A stretch of 40,878 bases of DNA from Microcaldota archaeon (GCA_027315135.1 DAHUYR010000003.1:1-40878), one strand, 5' to 3'; shown: positions 18,330 to 26,607, counted from the first letter of the stretch. A program made the numbers and translations. The notes: generated by a model not told the origin, from the letters alone.

Positions 18330-18546
18330 AATAAAGGCACCTTTAGGCAATGTGACTTCAAGAGGCTGTCATTTGCGTTGCGAAATCAGAGCTGGGCGGC
18401 CCAAGGAAATAACTTATTGTTAGTTCAAATTTTAAGTAATTAGGAGTAGTTTAAAGTAAGTTAGTCAGTAAGAGCGTAATCTTTAAATACTTAAAGTATT
18501 TAAGTAATTATAAGTGTTTATAAGTAATTATAAACTAGGGGATAAT
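18330..18546. promoter_or_regulatory. Regulatory region of the tRNA-Leu cassette
   Basis: After the tRNA comes a small AAAGG/CCTTT hairpin, then AT-rich DNA. A perfect 21-bp palindrome (arms of 10, one central base) spans 18483-18503. TAAGTAATTA occurs at 18433-18442, 18501-18510 and 18521-18530. A TATA-like CTTTAAATAC overlaps the palindrome. The arrangement suggests an operator over the promoter of the next gene. That gene's start is ATG 18547, after CTAGGGGATAAT; a GTG at 18514 lies inside the repeats and is unlikely. Confidence 0.6.
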
Positions 18547-19917
18547 ATGGCAATTTCATTTTCAGATATTAAAAAGTGGGTAGCTGATTGGGAAGGGCCA
18601 ACTCTCGAATTTAAGAACAGTGTAGGTAAAAATGTTGGTAGAACCATATGCGCTTTTGCGAATACCAGTGGAGGCGTCATAGTTTTAGGAATTAATCCAG
18701 ACAAACAGTTTACAGGAGTTCAGAATCCAGATAAGGCGTCACAAGATATACATAACATTATAGAAAGTTGTAAACCTAAACCAAATATAGACCAACAATT
18801 CATAAAAGAAGACGGGAAAACATTTATTGCACTGAGTATAACCCAATTTTCTCTGTCACAAGGGGCATGTTTTTTTGAGAGACAGTGTTTTGTTAGACAA
18901 GGCACTACAAACATATGCTTGGACGGCGATGATCTTATAAACTTTCTTAAAAATAGAGCAGTATTAAATTGTGAAGAACAAAGAACAACAGCAAAATTAG
19001 AACAAATAGATACTAAAAAATTAGAAAATTTATTCAAAAGGCGTAATATACCTGAAGAGAACCTAAAAGGAGAAAAGCTAAAGCATATACTTGCCGTACT
19101 TCATATGGCAAATTATAACGGAGAATTTTATATAAAGAACACGGCGCTCATGTTTTTTGCAAATGAACCGGAACTGTTTTTCCCAAACCTTCAGGTTAGA
19201 GTTGTAAAATATTCAAATACTGAGCCGGAATTAGATAAAATAGAACTTGATAGTAGAATCCAAGGTACGATTCCGGAACTTATTGACCAGACATTCAGCC
19301 AAATAACAAAGAGTATAGGTAAACAATTTACTATATCAGGTACGAGGAGAGAAGAAAGTTTCATATACCCTCCAAATGCACTACGCGAAGTTATAACAAA
19401 CGCATTAGGGCACAGGGATTATTTCAATACACAGGGAGTCTTGGTAGAGATATTTCAAGATAAGGTACAGGTAACAAATCCGGGAGGGCTATTACAGGGT
19501 CAAACAATAAAGAACTTCGATAAAACACCACAACATAGAAACCCGATATGCTATCAACTTTTACATGATTTAGGATATGGCGAAGGACTAGGGTTGGGCG
19601 TAAGACTTATACGTAAAACAATGAGGGAATATAGATTACCTGATCCGGAATTCTACTCTCTTGGTAATACATTTAGAGTAGTTCTATACAATAACAGAAG
19701 CACAAAAAAAGTGCAGGCTGTAGAATATGAGAATCCAAGACAAAAGCAAGCACTAGAATACCTAAAAGGAAAACATATGGTTAAGAGTGAAGAATATGCA
19801 AAGATGTTTAGCGTGTCTGTGCCTACAGCTATAAATGATTTGAACGAATTGATAAAACAAGGCAAGGTAAGAAAGATAGGGAAGTTTAGAGGAGTTTATT
19901 ACGAGCTTGATAAGTAG
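18547..19917 (+). CDS. AlbA_2 / HATPase_c_4 / winged-helix protein
   Basis: The 456-residue protein has the layout of COG2865. An N-terminal AlbA_2 (Schlafen-core related) domain at about 5-130 contains LEFKNS (20-25) and AFANTSGGVIVLGIN (36-50). An ATPase-like domain at about 265-365 contains PPNALREVITNALGHRDYF and NPGGLLQGQ. A winged helix follows at about 395-456. Such proteins are usually called predicted regulators and often lie in mobile or defence islands; AlbA_2 folds in Schlafen proteins cleave tRNA. Codon use is visibly more AT-rich than in flanking housekeeping genes, which suggests transfer. It is followed within 12 bases by the GIY-YIG nuclease gene. Regulator and nuclease roles both remain possible. 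Confidence 0.85.
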   Translation: MAISFSDIKKWVADWEGPTLEFKNSVGKNVGRTICAFANTSGGVIVLGINPDKQFTGVQNPDKASQDIHNIIESCKPKPNIDQQFIKEDGKTFIALSITQFSLSQGACFFERQCFVRQGTTNICLDGDDLINFLKNRAVLNCEEQRTTAKLEQIDTKKLENLFKRRNIPEENLKGEKLKHILAVLHMANYNGEFYIKNTALMFFANEPELFFPNLQVRVVKYSNTEPELDKIELDSRIQGTIPELIDQTFSQITKSIGKQFTISGTRREESFIYPPNALREVITNALGHRDYFNTQGVLVEIFQDKVQVTNPGGLLQGQTIKNFDKTPQHRNPICYQLLHDLGYGEGLGLGVRLIRKTMREYRLPDPEFYSLGNTFRVVLYNNRSTKKVQAVEYENPRQKQALEYLKGKHMVKSEEYAKMFSVSVPTAINDLNELIKQGKVRKIGKFRGVYYELDK

Positions 19918-19929
19918 TTGTTGAATTGC

Positions 19930-20643
19930 ATGGATAAAAAATACATACTCGAGGAGATAAAGAGAACGGCAATAGAGAATGGTGGAAAGCCGTTAGGTCA
20001 TCGGAAGTTTGAAAAGGAAACTGGTATAAGATATCACGATTGGTTTGGAAAGTATTGGGCTCGATGGGGAGATGCACTTAAGGAAGCAGGCTTTACGCCA
20101 AACAAACTTACTGGCGCATTCACGGAAGACTTTATTTTAGAAAAACTATGTGAATTAATTCGTGAATTAGAATATTTTCCTTCTGGAGCAGATAGAAGAC
20201 TGAAGAGAAACAAAGATAAAACATTTCCAGCTGAGGGCGTTTTTGAGCGAATAGGTAATCAACGTACTCTCAAATTAAAAGTAGTTGCATATTGCAAACA
20301 GAGAGGAATTGAAGATGTAATCAAGTTATTTCAGATACCCGAAAGCAGTGAAGAAAAAGAGAAAGTTTCCAACGCACCTATTGAAACTGTTGGTATTGTA
20401 TATTTGATAAAATCTGGCAAATACTATAAGATTGGCCGTACAAATTCTGTAGGTAGACGTGAGTATGAAATTAAACTACAATTACCCGAGAAAGAAAAAC
20501 TAATACATGAAATTAAAACAGACGACCCGTCAGGTATAGAGAGCTATTGGCATAATCGATTTGATAAATATCGCGCAAATGGAGAATGGTTTGCTCTTAC
20601 ACAAACAGAAGTTTGTGTTTTTAAACGTAGAAAATTTATGTGA
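19930..20643 (+). CDS. Homing-endonuclease-repeat / GIY-YIG (T5orf172-type) nuclease
   Basis: The 237-residue protein opens with a homing-endonuclease-associated repeat (about 5-56, ending WGDALKEAGFTPN). A second, weaker repeat lies at about 65-125. The C-terminal T5orf172/MUG113-like GIY-YIG domain runs at about 153-232, with IVYLIKSGKYYKIGRT as the GIY...YIG strands, Arg 176/177, Glu 204 and NGEWF near 218-222. This suggests a sequence-specific DNA nuclease. I chose ATG 19930 over two TTG codons at 19918 and 19921 that directly follow the upstream stop. It is AT-rich like its partner and probably in one operon with it. It may mobilise the cassette or act as an effector. Confidence 0.85.
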   Translation: MDKKYILEEIKRTAIENGGKPLGHRKFEKETGIRYHDWFGKYWARWGDALKEAGFTPNKLTGAFTEDFILEKLCELIRELEYFPSGADRRLKRNKDKTFPAEGVFERIGNQRTLKLKVVAYCKQRGIEDVIKLFQIPESSEEKEKVSNAPIETVGIVYLIKSGKYYKIGRTNSVGRREYEIKLQLPEKEKLIHEIKTDDPSGIESYWHNRFDKYRANGEWFALTQTEVCVFKRRKFM

Positions 20644-20734
20644 ACAATTTTTAGGTTCGAATTTTCGTGAATTCGAACGCTAGTGGCTTAAATAGCTTCG
20701 AGACGTTATTATTTGGGTTCAGATGAATGGCTTT

Positions 20735-20858
20735 AGGCTTAGGGAATTTGTTTGAAAATTGGTGAAAGCTATGGCTTTAAAAAATGACGACAAAACAGCA
20801 GGACTTAAGATCCTGTGGTCTAGCACCTTCGTGAGTTCAAATCTCTCCCCCTGCACCA
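20735..20858 (+). tRNA. tRNA-Leu(UAA)-like locus: clear 3' half, doubtful 5' half
   Basis: The 3' half is clear from 20799. The anticodon stem CAGGA/TCCTG holds the loop CTTAAGA (anticodon TAA). A type II variable arm (GGT-CTAGC-ACC) follows, then a T-arm GTGAG-TTCAAAT-CTCTC with one mismatch, CCCCTGC, discriminator A and an encoded CCA at 20856-20858. No GCAGGGG acceptor strand is found upstream. A D-arm-like segment (GTTT...TTGGTGAAAGC, 20750-20769) followed by a possible 29-base intron exists, but its acceptor does not fit. It may be an intron-containing gene, the 3' half of a split tRNA, or an attR remnant. Confidence 0.6.
20833..20855 (+). repeat. Right copy of 23-bp direct repeat (possible attR)
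   Basis: Identical to 18307-18329. It bounds the AT-rich two-gene cassette on the right and sits inside the tRNA-Leu(UAA)-like 3' half. Confidence 0.7.
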
Positions 20859-21099
20859 TTCATTTGGCAGTTATTACGTTTTTCTTGTAAAAGCTTCAAA
20901 TAAACATGTTGTTCATTATTAGAATAGGGATAAGTTGGTAGAGAGGTTTGTACGTGCGGTTCAAAGAAAACCCCGATAGCATGGCCATGCTGTCGAAGCT
21001 AGAAGCTCTGGAAAAGCAGCTCTTCTGTGTCCTCAGATAGTAATAAAAACATAATCTTAGAGAAGATATTGGGTTATTTAGTAATCCTTAGTGATAATT
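20859..21099 (+). ncRNA. Gap with strong hairpins, possible small RNA
   Basis: No gene is seen in this 241-base gap. GATAGCATGG/CCATGCTGTC (about 20976-20995) is an almost perfect inverted repeat, and a second hairpin with an AGAAGCT arm follows near 21000-21025. GAGAGG (about 20940) could pair with CCTC (about 21034) to enclose both. This could be a small structured RNA or the leader of uppP. I do not recognise a family. Confidence 0.25.
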
Positions 21100-21954
21100 A
21101 TGTTCACAGTTTCTCAAGTAATTTCATCGGTGATACTAGGTATAGTACAGGCGCTGTCCGAATGGCTTCCGATAAGCAGCAAGACACAGGTGCTCATTGC
21201 TTCGCAGTACCTGCTAAACCTGAATTTCTCACAGGCATACACCTTTGGCCTGTTCATGGAGATCGGAACCGTGATTGCAGCGATAATCTATTTCAGGAAA
21301 GAGGTCTGGACGCTGATAAAGGTACTGTTCATGAAGGACAAGAGCCCTGAAGGCAGGAGCATGTTCATGTACGTGCTGGTCGCCACGATAGCGACAGGCA
21401 TAATAGGTGCGCCGATTTATCTGGTTGCAGATTCGATAACAGGAATATCGTTAGGAATACCTATGATAATCATAGGGCTTATACTGATGGGCGATGCCCT
21501 TGTTATAAGGCATTCCAGAAGCAAGCAAAGAGAGGGCGTAAACGTCAGGAAATTCAAGGATTTGGGTTTGAAAGAATATGTAGTGATAGGAATTACGCAG
21601 GGACTGGCTGCCCTTCCAGGTGTCAGCAGGTCAGGAATAACGACAAGCACATTGCTGCTGATGAAGGTTGAACCTGACGAGTCCTTCAGATTATCTTTTA
21701 TTATAGGAATCTTTGCCTCAATAGCTGCCTTTGCACTCACATTGATTGTATCTAAAGCAAATGTCATGGCTGCACTTTCTGATATAAGCTTGGCAGGAAT
21801 GCTCATTGCAATAATCGTAGCGGCAGTCATAAGCATCTTCCTCATAGACTTTTTGATAAAGATAGCGGGAAGGTCAAAGATAGTCTATCTTACAGCAGCG
21901 CTCGGCATGATAGCGATTACAGGAGGAGTCATATACATGATCTTTGGAATCTGA
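21100..21954 (+). CDS. uppP: Undecaprenyl/polyprenyl-diphosphatase UppP (BacA)
   Basis: The 284-residue membrane protein removes a phosphate from polyprenyl diphosphate, regenerating the lipid carrier after glycan transfer. The two family signatures are present: ALSEWLPISSKTQ at about 18-30, with the catalytic Glu, and PGVSRSGITTSTLLLM near 170-186, with the catalytic Arg. About eight hydrophobic segments are visible. In this context it could recycle the dolichyl diphosphate left by AglB. ATG 21100 is preferred over GTG 21091, because that GTG is part of the Shine-Dalgarno-like AGTGAT 5-6 bases before the ATG. Confidence 0.92.
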   Translation: MFTVSQVISSVILGIVQALSEWLPISSKTQVLIASQYLLNLNFSQAYTFGLFMEIGTVIAAIIYFRKEVWTLIKVLFMKDKSPEGRSMFMYVLVATIATGIIGAPIYLVADSITGISLGIPMIIIGLILMGDALVIRHSRSKQREGVNVRKFKDLGLKEYVVIGITQGLAALPGVSRSGITTSTLLLMKVEPDESFRLSFIIGIFASIAAFALTLIVSKANVMAALSDISLAGMLIAIIVAAVISIFLIDFLIKIAGRSKIVYLTAALGMIAITGGVIYMIFGI

Positions 21955-22036
21955 ACATGGCATAGGATAAGAGGATTTCCGATAAGCATTTAATAAGATT
22001 AAAGCGTAAAGTATTGCTGTTTTAACTGCAGCATAT

Positions 22037-23026
22037 ATGCTTTCAGAGGGGAATTTTTTGGCAGAGATACTTGACAATGCATGGACGGAGAAGTATAGGC
22101 CTTCAAAGTTAGATGATGTGATAGGTCAGAAGGCGATAGTTGAAAGATTGTCAGCTTTCGTCAAGTCAAAGAACTTCCCAAACATGATATTCGCAGGTTC
22201 TCCAGGCATAGGGAAGACAACATCTGCCATAGCGATGGCAAAGGAGTTATACGGGGAGAACATAAATCAGGCGTTCCTCGAGCTTAACGCAAGCGATACC
22301 AGAGGAATAGAGATAGTAAGAGGCAGGGTAAAGGAGTTTGCAAAGACGCTTCCACTCTCAACTGATCTGGTAAAGATAATCTTCCTTGATGAGGCTGATT
22401 CCCTTACTCCTGAAGCGCAGCATGCTCTTAGAAGGACTATGGAGAAGTACTCCTCGACTACGAGGTTCATACTGGGCGCAAATTATGCGAGCAAGATAAT
22501 AGAACCTATACAGAGCAGGTGCGTGGTCCTCAGGTTCAAGCCATTGAAGGAGGAAGAGATGCTTGGTTACATAGAGCGGATAAAGAAAAATGAGAATATA
22601 GAGGTATCGGATGATGCTGAGAAAGCGCTTATCTATGTAAGTGAGGGCGATCTCAGGAAGCTTACTAACGTATTGCAGAGCACCGCAATTTCAACGAAGA
22701 AGATAACTGAAAAGGCAGTGTATGACATAGCTTCAAGGGCAAGGCCAAAAGAGATAATATCAATGCTTGATTTTGCATTCAGGGGAGATTTCATAAAGGC
22801 GAGGAATGAGCTGGACAAGCTGCTTCTCATATATGGCATGAGCGGGGAGGATGTGCTCATACAGTGTTACAGGGAGGCGCTTAACCTTGAACTTGACGAC
22901 AACGCAAAGCTGAGGCTCATAAGTGCAATAGGCGAATATAACTTCAGGATAGTAGAAGGGGCGAATGACCGTATCCAGATAGAGGCGATGCTTGCGTCGC
23001 TTGCGCTCTCAGGAAAACAGGTTTAG
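22037..23026 (+). CDS. rfcS: Replication factor C small subunit
   Basis: The 329-residue AAA+ ATPase is part of the clamp loader that places PCNA on DNA. WTEKYRP at 16-22 is the usual N-terminal RFC box. Walker A AGSPGIGKTT is at 53-62, Walker B FLDEAD near 117-122, sensor 1 near LGANYASKI, and the arginine-finger SRC motif near 160. The C-terminal helical domain is complete. An internal TTG at 22058, preceded by AGAGGGGAA, would give a protein starting MAEILDNAWTEKYRP and is a real alternative start. No large RFC subunit gene is in the window. Confidence 0.93.
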   Translation: MLSEGNFLAEILDNAWTEKYRPSKLDDVIGQKAIVERLSAFVKSKNFPNMIFAGSPGIGKTTSAIAMAKELYGENINQAFLELNASDTRGIEIVRGRVKEFAKTLPLSTDLVKIIFLDEADSLTPEAQHALRRTMEKYSSTTRFILGANYASKIIEPIQSRCVVLRFKPLKEEEMLGYIERIKKNENIEVSDDAEKALIYVSEGDLRKLTNVLQSTAISTKKITEKAVYDIASRARPKEIISMLDFAFRGDFIKARNELDKLLLIYGMSGEDVLIQCYREALNLELDDNAKLRLISAIGEYNFRIVEGANDRIQIEAMLASLALSGKQV

Positions 23027-23040
23027 TTCAGGCATATCCC

Positions 23041-23277
23041 TTATACTCTCTGTATACTATCGAGCTCTCTGTTCAAAGAATCGAATTCATCCATCAGCAT
23101 GCGCTCGTGCATGTTGGCAGGCCGGCGTCCTTTACTGGGTTTTGGAGGGAAGTGTTCAGGTTCACCTTGGCCCAGTGCCCGTTCTACCTCTTCGCGGAGA
23201 ATGTTTGATATTGCTGGTTTGGGTTCCTTTGTATTGTCCCTTACAAGCTTTAGCTTGGCTGATGACATATGTATCAC
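23041..23277 (-). CDS. Small hypothetical protein
   Basis: The 78-residue protein is charged and hydrophilic, with a Pro-rich middle (HFPPKPSKGRRPAN) and a C-terminal acidic helix that could form a coiled coil. It is convergent with rfcS, ending 14 bases from it. ATG 23277 or 23268 can start it; TTTAAATATG at about 23302-23311 is a good TATA element about 30 bases upstream. Family not recognised. Confidence 0.55.
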   Translation of the reverse strand: MIHMSSAKLKLVRDNTKEPKPAISNILREEVERALGQGEPEHFPPKPSKGRRPANMHERMLMDEFDSLNRELDSIQRV

Positions 23278-23349
23278 ACTATATGTTTATCCAAAAGCGC
23301 ATATTTAAAGACTGCAGGATTACTACGGCACGCGTCTATCGATATGGCA

Positions 23350-24705
23350 TCATGCTGCCTTTTTCGCCTTCTCGAATTCCGATACAGCAAGCCGGTACAT
23401 TTTCTGCAGATTACTCTTATCCTCCGATTCTGCAATTATCTTTATTTTTGGAGTAGTATTTGAAGCTCTTGCCATAAGCCATCCGCTGCCCGTTATTAGC
23501 TTTACTCCCTCTACAGTGACAAGCCTTCCGTTTGTCCTCTTCAGACTGTCCAGCATTTTCGCTATAATTCTGAATTTTTTGCTGTCCTCCACCTCGAATT
23601 CGTCAGTTATCCGCTCATATTTCGGGAGCTCTGCCATCAGCTCCGACATGCGCTTTCCGCTCTTGGATACCAACTGCGCCATTTTGATTACTGCAAACAG
23701 TGCATCGTCAAAACCATATATGTCGCTGAAGTAGAAATGGGTCGAGTGCTCTCCACCAAGTCTTGCTTTGCTCTTCCCCATCTTGTCTATCATGAATGCG
23801 CGGCCGGTCTTTGCCCTTATGCCCTTCGCGCCCTTGAGCCTTATCATGTCCTCCACTGCCTTTGTAGAACTGAACTCAAACACGACGCTCTCCCCTTTTT
23901 TTACCATGTTTTTTATCATCATGGCAAGAGTTATATCTCCGAAGAACGCGTCCCCATTATCATCGACAAACATCGCCCTGTCTCCATCTCCGTCGAAGGC
24001 GACGCCGAAATCAAGTTTTTTGCTTTTGACTAAGTCCCTTAATGCAGTTATGTTGTCAGGCTTAGGTTCGGGGGACCTTGAAGGGAAGTTGCCGTCAGGC
24101 TTGTCGTTTATTGATACCGTAAGAAGCCCTGCCTTCTTCAGGATATTTGAGGCTATTATAGAGTCTGCGCCGTTTCCTGGGTCTATCCCTATCTTGAGAG
24201 GCTTGCTTATCTTTGCCTTTTTGAATATGAAATCTTCATAGTCAGTCATCAGCTTCTTATGTATATCCTTTACGCTGCCTCCTTCTCTGTAGATAAATTT
24301 CTTGCTTCCATATATCTTTTTTATCCTCTCCTGCCCGAAGCCTGCGCCATATGTCCTTCCCATCGGACCGCAGAGCTTCAAGCCATTCCATTTTGGCGGG
24401 TTGTGGCTTGCGCTTACGGCTGCTCCTCCGTCAAGCTTGTAATGCGCAATAGCGAAATATAGTAGAGGCGTAGGCACTTTCCCTATGTAGAATACCTTTG
24501 CGCCTGTCTTCTTCAGGCCTTTGAGGAAGCTCGCCTTAAGCAAGGGGCTGCTCTTACGTATGTCCATGCTTAAAGCTAAACGTTTGTTTTTTCCGACGAA
24601 CGTGCCGAATGCCAGACCTATCTCTTCTACGACTCTTTCGTTCAGAGTATCTGGATATACTCCGCGTATATCATTCGCTCTAAAAATGTCATCTTGTTCA
24701 GGCAA
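23350..24705 (-). CDS. Phosphomannomutase/phosphoglucomutase family enzyme
   Basis: The 451-residue alpha-D-phosphohexomutase moves phosphate between C6 and C1 of a hexose or hexosamine, supplying sugar-1-phosphates for nucleotide sugars. The catalytic Ser 100 lies in VSASHNPP, the Mg loop is AFDGDGDRAMF near 236-246, the sugar-binding loop is GGEHSTHFYF near 318-327, and the C-terminal phosphate-binding loop lies in about 405-430. Mannose, glucose or glucosamine specificity cannot be decided from sequence. It is downstream of rps11 in the same direction with a 33-base gap, so it may end the ribosomal operon. It fits the glycan theme of the window. Confidence 0.9.
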   Translation of the reverse strand: MPEQDDIFRANDIRGVYPDTLNERVVEEIGLAFGTFVGKNKRLALSMDIRKSSPLLKASFLKGLKKTGAKVFYIGKVPTPLLYFAIAHYKLDGGAAVSASHNPPKWNGLKLCGPMGRTYGAGFGQERIKKIYGSKKFIYREGGSVKDIHKKLMTDYEDFIFKKAKISKPLKIGIDPGNGADSIIASNILKKAGLLTVSINDKPDGNFPSRSPEPKPDNITALRDLVKSKKLDFGVAFDGDGDRAMFVDDNGDAFFGDITLAMMIKNMVKKGESVVFEFSSTKAVEDMIRLKGAKGIRAKTGRAFMIDKMGKSKARLGGEHSTHFYFSDIYGFDDALFAVIKMAQLVSKSGKRMSELMAELPKYERITDEFEVEDSKKFRIIAKMLDSLKRTNGRLVTVEGVKLITGSGWLMARASNTTPKIKIIAESEDKSNLQKMYRLAVSEFEKAKKAA

Positions 24706-24738
24706 CGGAACACCGATAAATATGCGTGCTGCGCCTAT

Positions 24739-25260
24739 TTATACTCTGCGTCCTCTCCTGCCTCCCGGCCTCTTGGTAGTATCCGTAGGTATCGGAGTAA
24801 CGTCCTCTATGCTGCCTATCTTGAAGCCGCTTCTTGCAAGCGCCCTTACGACGGCCTGTGCCCCAGGACCAGGTATCTTTGAATTGTGACCCCCAGGTGC
24901 TCTGATCTTTATGTTTATGTGGGTTACCCCCTTTTCTATTGCAATTGCAGCCACTTTGTATGTCGCATGCATAGCTGCATATGGAGAGCCTTCTTCATGG
25001 TCTGCATCCACCACCATTCCTCCGCTGCCTACTGCTATGGTCTCGGATCCTGAAAGGTCTGTAAGTGTGATTATTGTATTGTTCTTTGATGAGAATATGT
25101 GCGCTACGCCCCATCGAACAGCCTTTGCCTTGAACTTCTCCTGGGCTTCCTGCACTGCTGCTTCGAATGAAGGCAATTCCTTCTTGCTTGACTTTTGCTG
25201 TTGCTGCTGCTTCTGCTGCTTTGCAGTCTTTGCCTCAGCCTTCTTCTTGTTTCCTGCCAT
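24739..25260 (-). CDS. rps11: Ribosomal protein S11 (uS11)
   Basis: The 173-residue protein has a complete archaeal uS11 core from about residue 45 ([20 protein letters not shown]) to the C-terminus ([17 protein letters not shown]). The family is normally about 125-135 residues; the extra is a Lys/Gln-rich N-terminal extension (residues 1-30) with a run of five Gln, which may bind rRNA. It starts two bases after the rps4 stop in the S13-S4-S11 operon. Confidence 0.95.
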   Translation of the reverse strand: MAGNKKKAEAKTAKQQKQQQQQKSSKKELPSFEAAVQEAQEKFKAKAVRWGVAHIFSSKNNTIITLTDLSGSETIAVGSGGMVVDADHEEGSPYAAMHATYKVAAIAIEKGVTHINIKIRAPGGHNSKIPGPGAQAVVRALARSGFKIGSIEDVTPIPTDTTKRPGGRRGRRV

Positions 25261-25262
25261 GA

Positions 25263-25835
25263 TTAAGCACCATTACTATCTTTGTTTTCAGCCGTTGTGT
25301 CTGGAGCAACGTGCGCTGCTGCTGCCTTAGGAGCTATGTGTTCAGGCTCCTTGTTGAAATTCAAGTCTATAGGTTTATAGTAATTGACCTTTGACTCTTC
25401 AGCCGCAGTCACCATGTATCCCGGAGACTTCACCTGTCTGCCGTCTACTGATACAAAGCCATGTGTTATTAGCTGTCTTGACTGTTTCGCCGTCCTGCCA
25501 AGACCCTTCTTGAGTGCGATTGACTGTAACCTTCTTTCTAATATTGCCTCTGAGGTAACTCCGAGAAGGTCGTCCAGAGATGCGCCTTGTTTCACTATGC
25601 TGTATCTTGCAAGCCTCTCTGATATAGTCTTTCCCTCAGCATCTGTAGATTTTCCTGAGAGAACTTTTCTGACATTCCTTCTTATCCTGCTTACCTCTGT
25701 TGTTGCCTGCCACAGTTCCCTCAGATTCTTAAGCCCGTATTTTTCCTTCAGCGCATGCTCTGACTCTATTCTGTCCTTTGACCACATATCCTTTGGACTG
25801 TCGAATTTTTTTCTTATGCGCTTCGGATCTCCCAT
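25263..25835 (-). CDS. rps4: Ribosomal protein S4 (uS4)
   Basis: The 190-residue primary 16S rRNA-binding protein has the archaeal N-terminus [18 protein letters not shown] and an S4 RNA-binding domain ([32 protein letters not shown], about 103-134). The C-terminus has an Ala/Asp/Asn-rich extension of about 30 residues. It starts 4 bases after the rps13 stop and ends 2 bases before rps11. Confidence 0.95.
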   Translation of the reverse strand: MGDPKRIRKKFDSPKDMWSKDRIESEHALKEKYGLKNLRELWQATTEVSRIRRNVRKVLSGKSTDAEGKTISERLARYSIVKQGASLDDLLGVTSEAILERRLQSIALKKGLGRTAKQSRQLITHGFVSVDGRQVKSPGYMVTAAEESKVNYYKPIDLNFNKEPEHIAPKAAAAHVAPDTTAENKDSNGA

Positions 25836-25839
25836 CGAC

Positions 25840-26376
25840 TCACTTCTTTGCCTCTGCTGCCTTTGCAGCTACTTGCTTGGCAGCTTTCTTCATGACTCCT
25901 ATAGTCGCTCCGGTTCTTCCTGTGGACCTTGTATTCTGTCCGCGGACCTTCTGGCCTGTCTTGTGCCTTATGCCGCGCCAGGACATCAATTTGATGTCAC
26001 CTTCTATGTCCTGTTTTACCTTGACTATAAGGTCTGTACCAACAAGGTGCATGTTCTTTCCTGACTGCATCTCCATGCGCCTGTTGAATAAGTATGACGG
26101 TATCTTAGAATTTGTTGCATCCTTTACAGCCTGCTCGACCTTTGCCATGTTGGCTTCGTCAAGATGACCTATCCGCTCGTTGTAATCCATGCCGAGATCT
26201 TTTTTCATGTGTATGGCAAGGGCGTGAGCCATGGTGTGACCTATCCCTTTTATATCTCCGATTGCCTCGAAGATCCTCTTGTCTCCGTTGATGTCCCTTC
26301 CTGCAAGTCGGACTATCATTCCCTGTGCCTTGGGTTTTGCCTCCTCGTGCGTCTTTTTCTTTTCTTCCTTTGCCAT
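25840..26376 (-). CDS. rps13: Ribosomal protein S13 (uS13)
   Basis: The 178-residue protein of the small-subunit head contacts tRNA and the large subunit. The core starts at IVRLAGRDINGDKRIFEAI after a 20-residue Lys/Glu-rich extension. The C-terminal basic segment MSWRGIRHKTGQKVRGQNTRSTGRTG is the family signature. An Ala/Lys tail ends the protein. It is the first gene of the S13-S4-S11 operon; an AT-rich element CTTTTAAATC lies about 100 bases upstream. Confidence 0.95.
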   Translation of the reverse strand: MAKEEKKKTHEEAKPKAQGMIVRLAGRDINGDKRIFEAIGDIKGIGHTMAHALAIHMKKDLGMDYNERIGHLDEANMAKVEQAVKDATNSKIPSYLFNRRMEMQSGKNMHLVGTDLIVKVKQDIEGDIKLMSWRGIRHKTGQKVRGQNTRSTGRTGATIGVMKKAAKQVAAKAAEAKK

Positions 26377-26530
26377 CTAATGACCATAGTAAAGAATGCA
26401 TCAATTAAACGTTGTTAAATTGCAGTTGAAATAGCTGCCGTTAACTGACTGCACAGTGCATATATTACAATAGAATGATTTAAAAGCCTTTATTCTTTCA
26501 GCGGACATGCGATTTCCTGTTTTAATTATA
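26377..26530 (-). promoter_or_regulatory. Leader of the S13-S4-S11 operon
   Basis: The 154-base gap between rps13 and the tRNA-Ser gene holds a likely TATA element (CTTTTAAATC, about 26478-26487), giving a leader of roughly 75 bases. No small gene is evident. Confidence 0.4.
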
Positions 26531-26543
26531 CGCCAGGGTTGGG

Positions 26544-26574
26544 ACTCTCAGAAATTTAGGTTTCCCTAAGATTC
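26544..26574 (-). other. Non-canonical tRNA intron in the T-loop
   Basis: This insert between the T-loop TTCAAAT and the 3' T-stem strand CCCAA contains a GNRA-capped hairpin. The exact edges are uncertain by about two bases, because nearby bases can be assigned to either side. Confidence 0.7.
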
Positions 26575-26607
26575 ATTTGAACCCAAAAGGCCTTGCGGCC
26601 ACGCGCT

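Noticed and set aside
18483-18530. CRISPR-like repeats before the AlbA_2 gene
   Set aside because: The TAAGTAATTA copies are only about 10 bases, irregularly spaced and AT-rich, with no spacers; an operator is a better reading. No CRISPR array was seen anywhere in the window.
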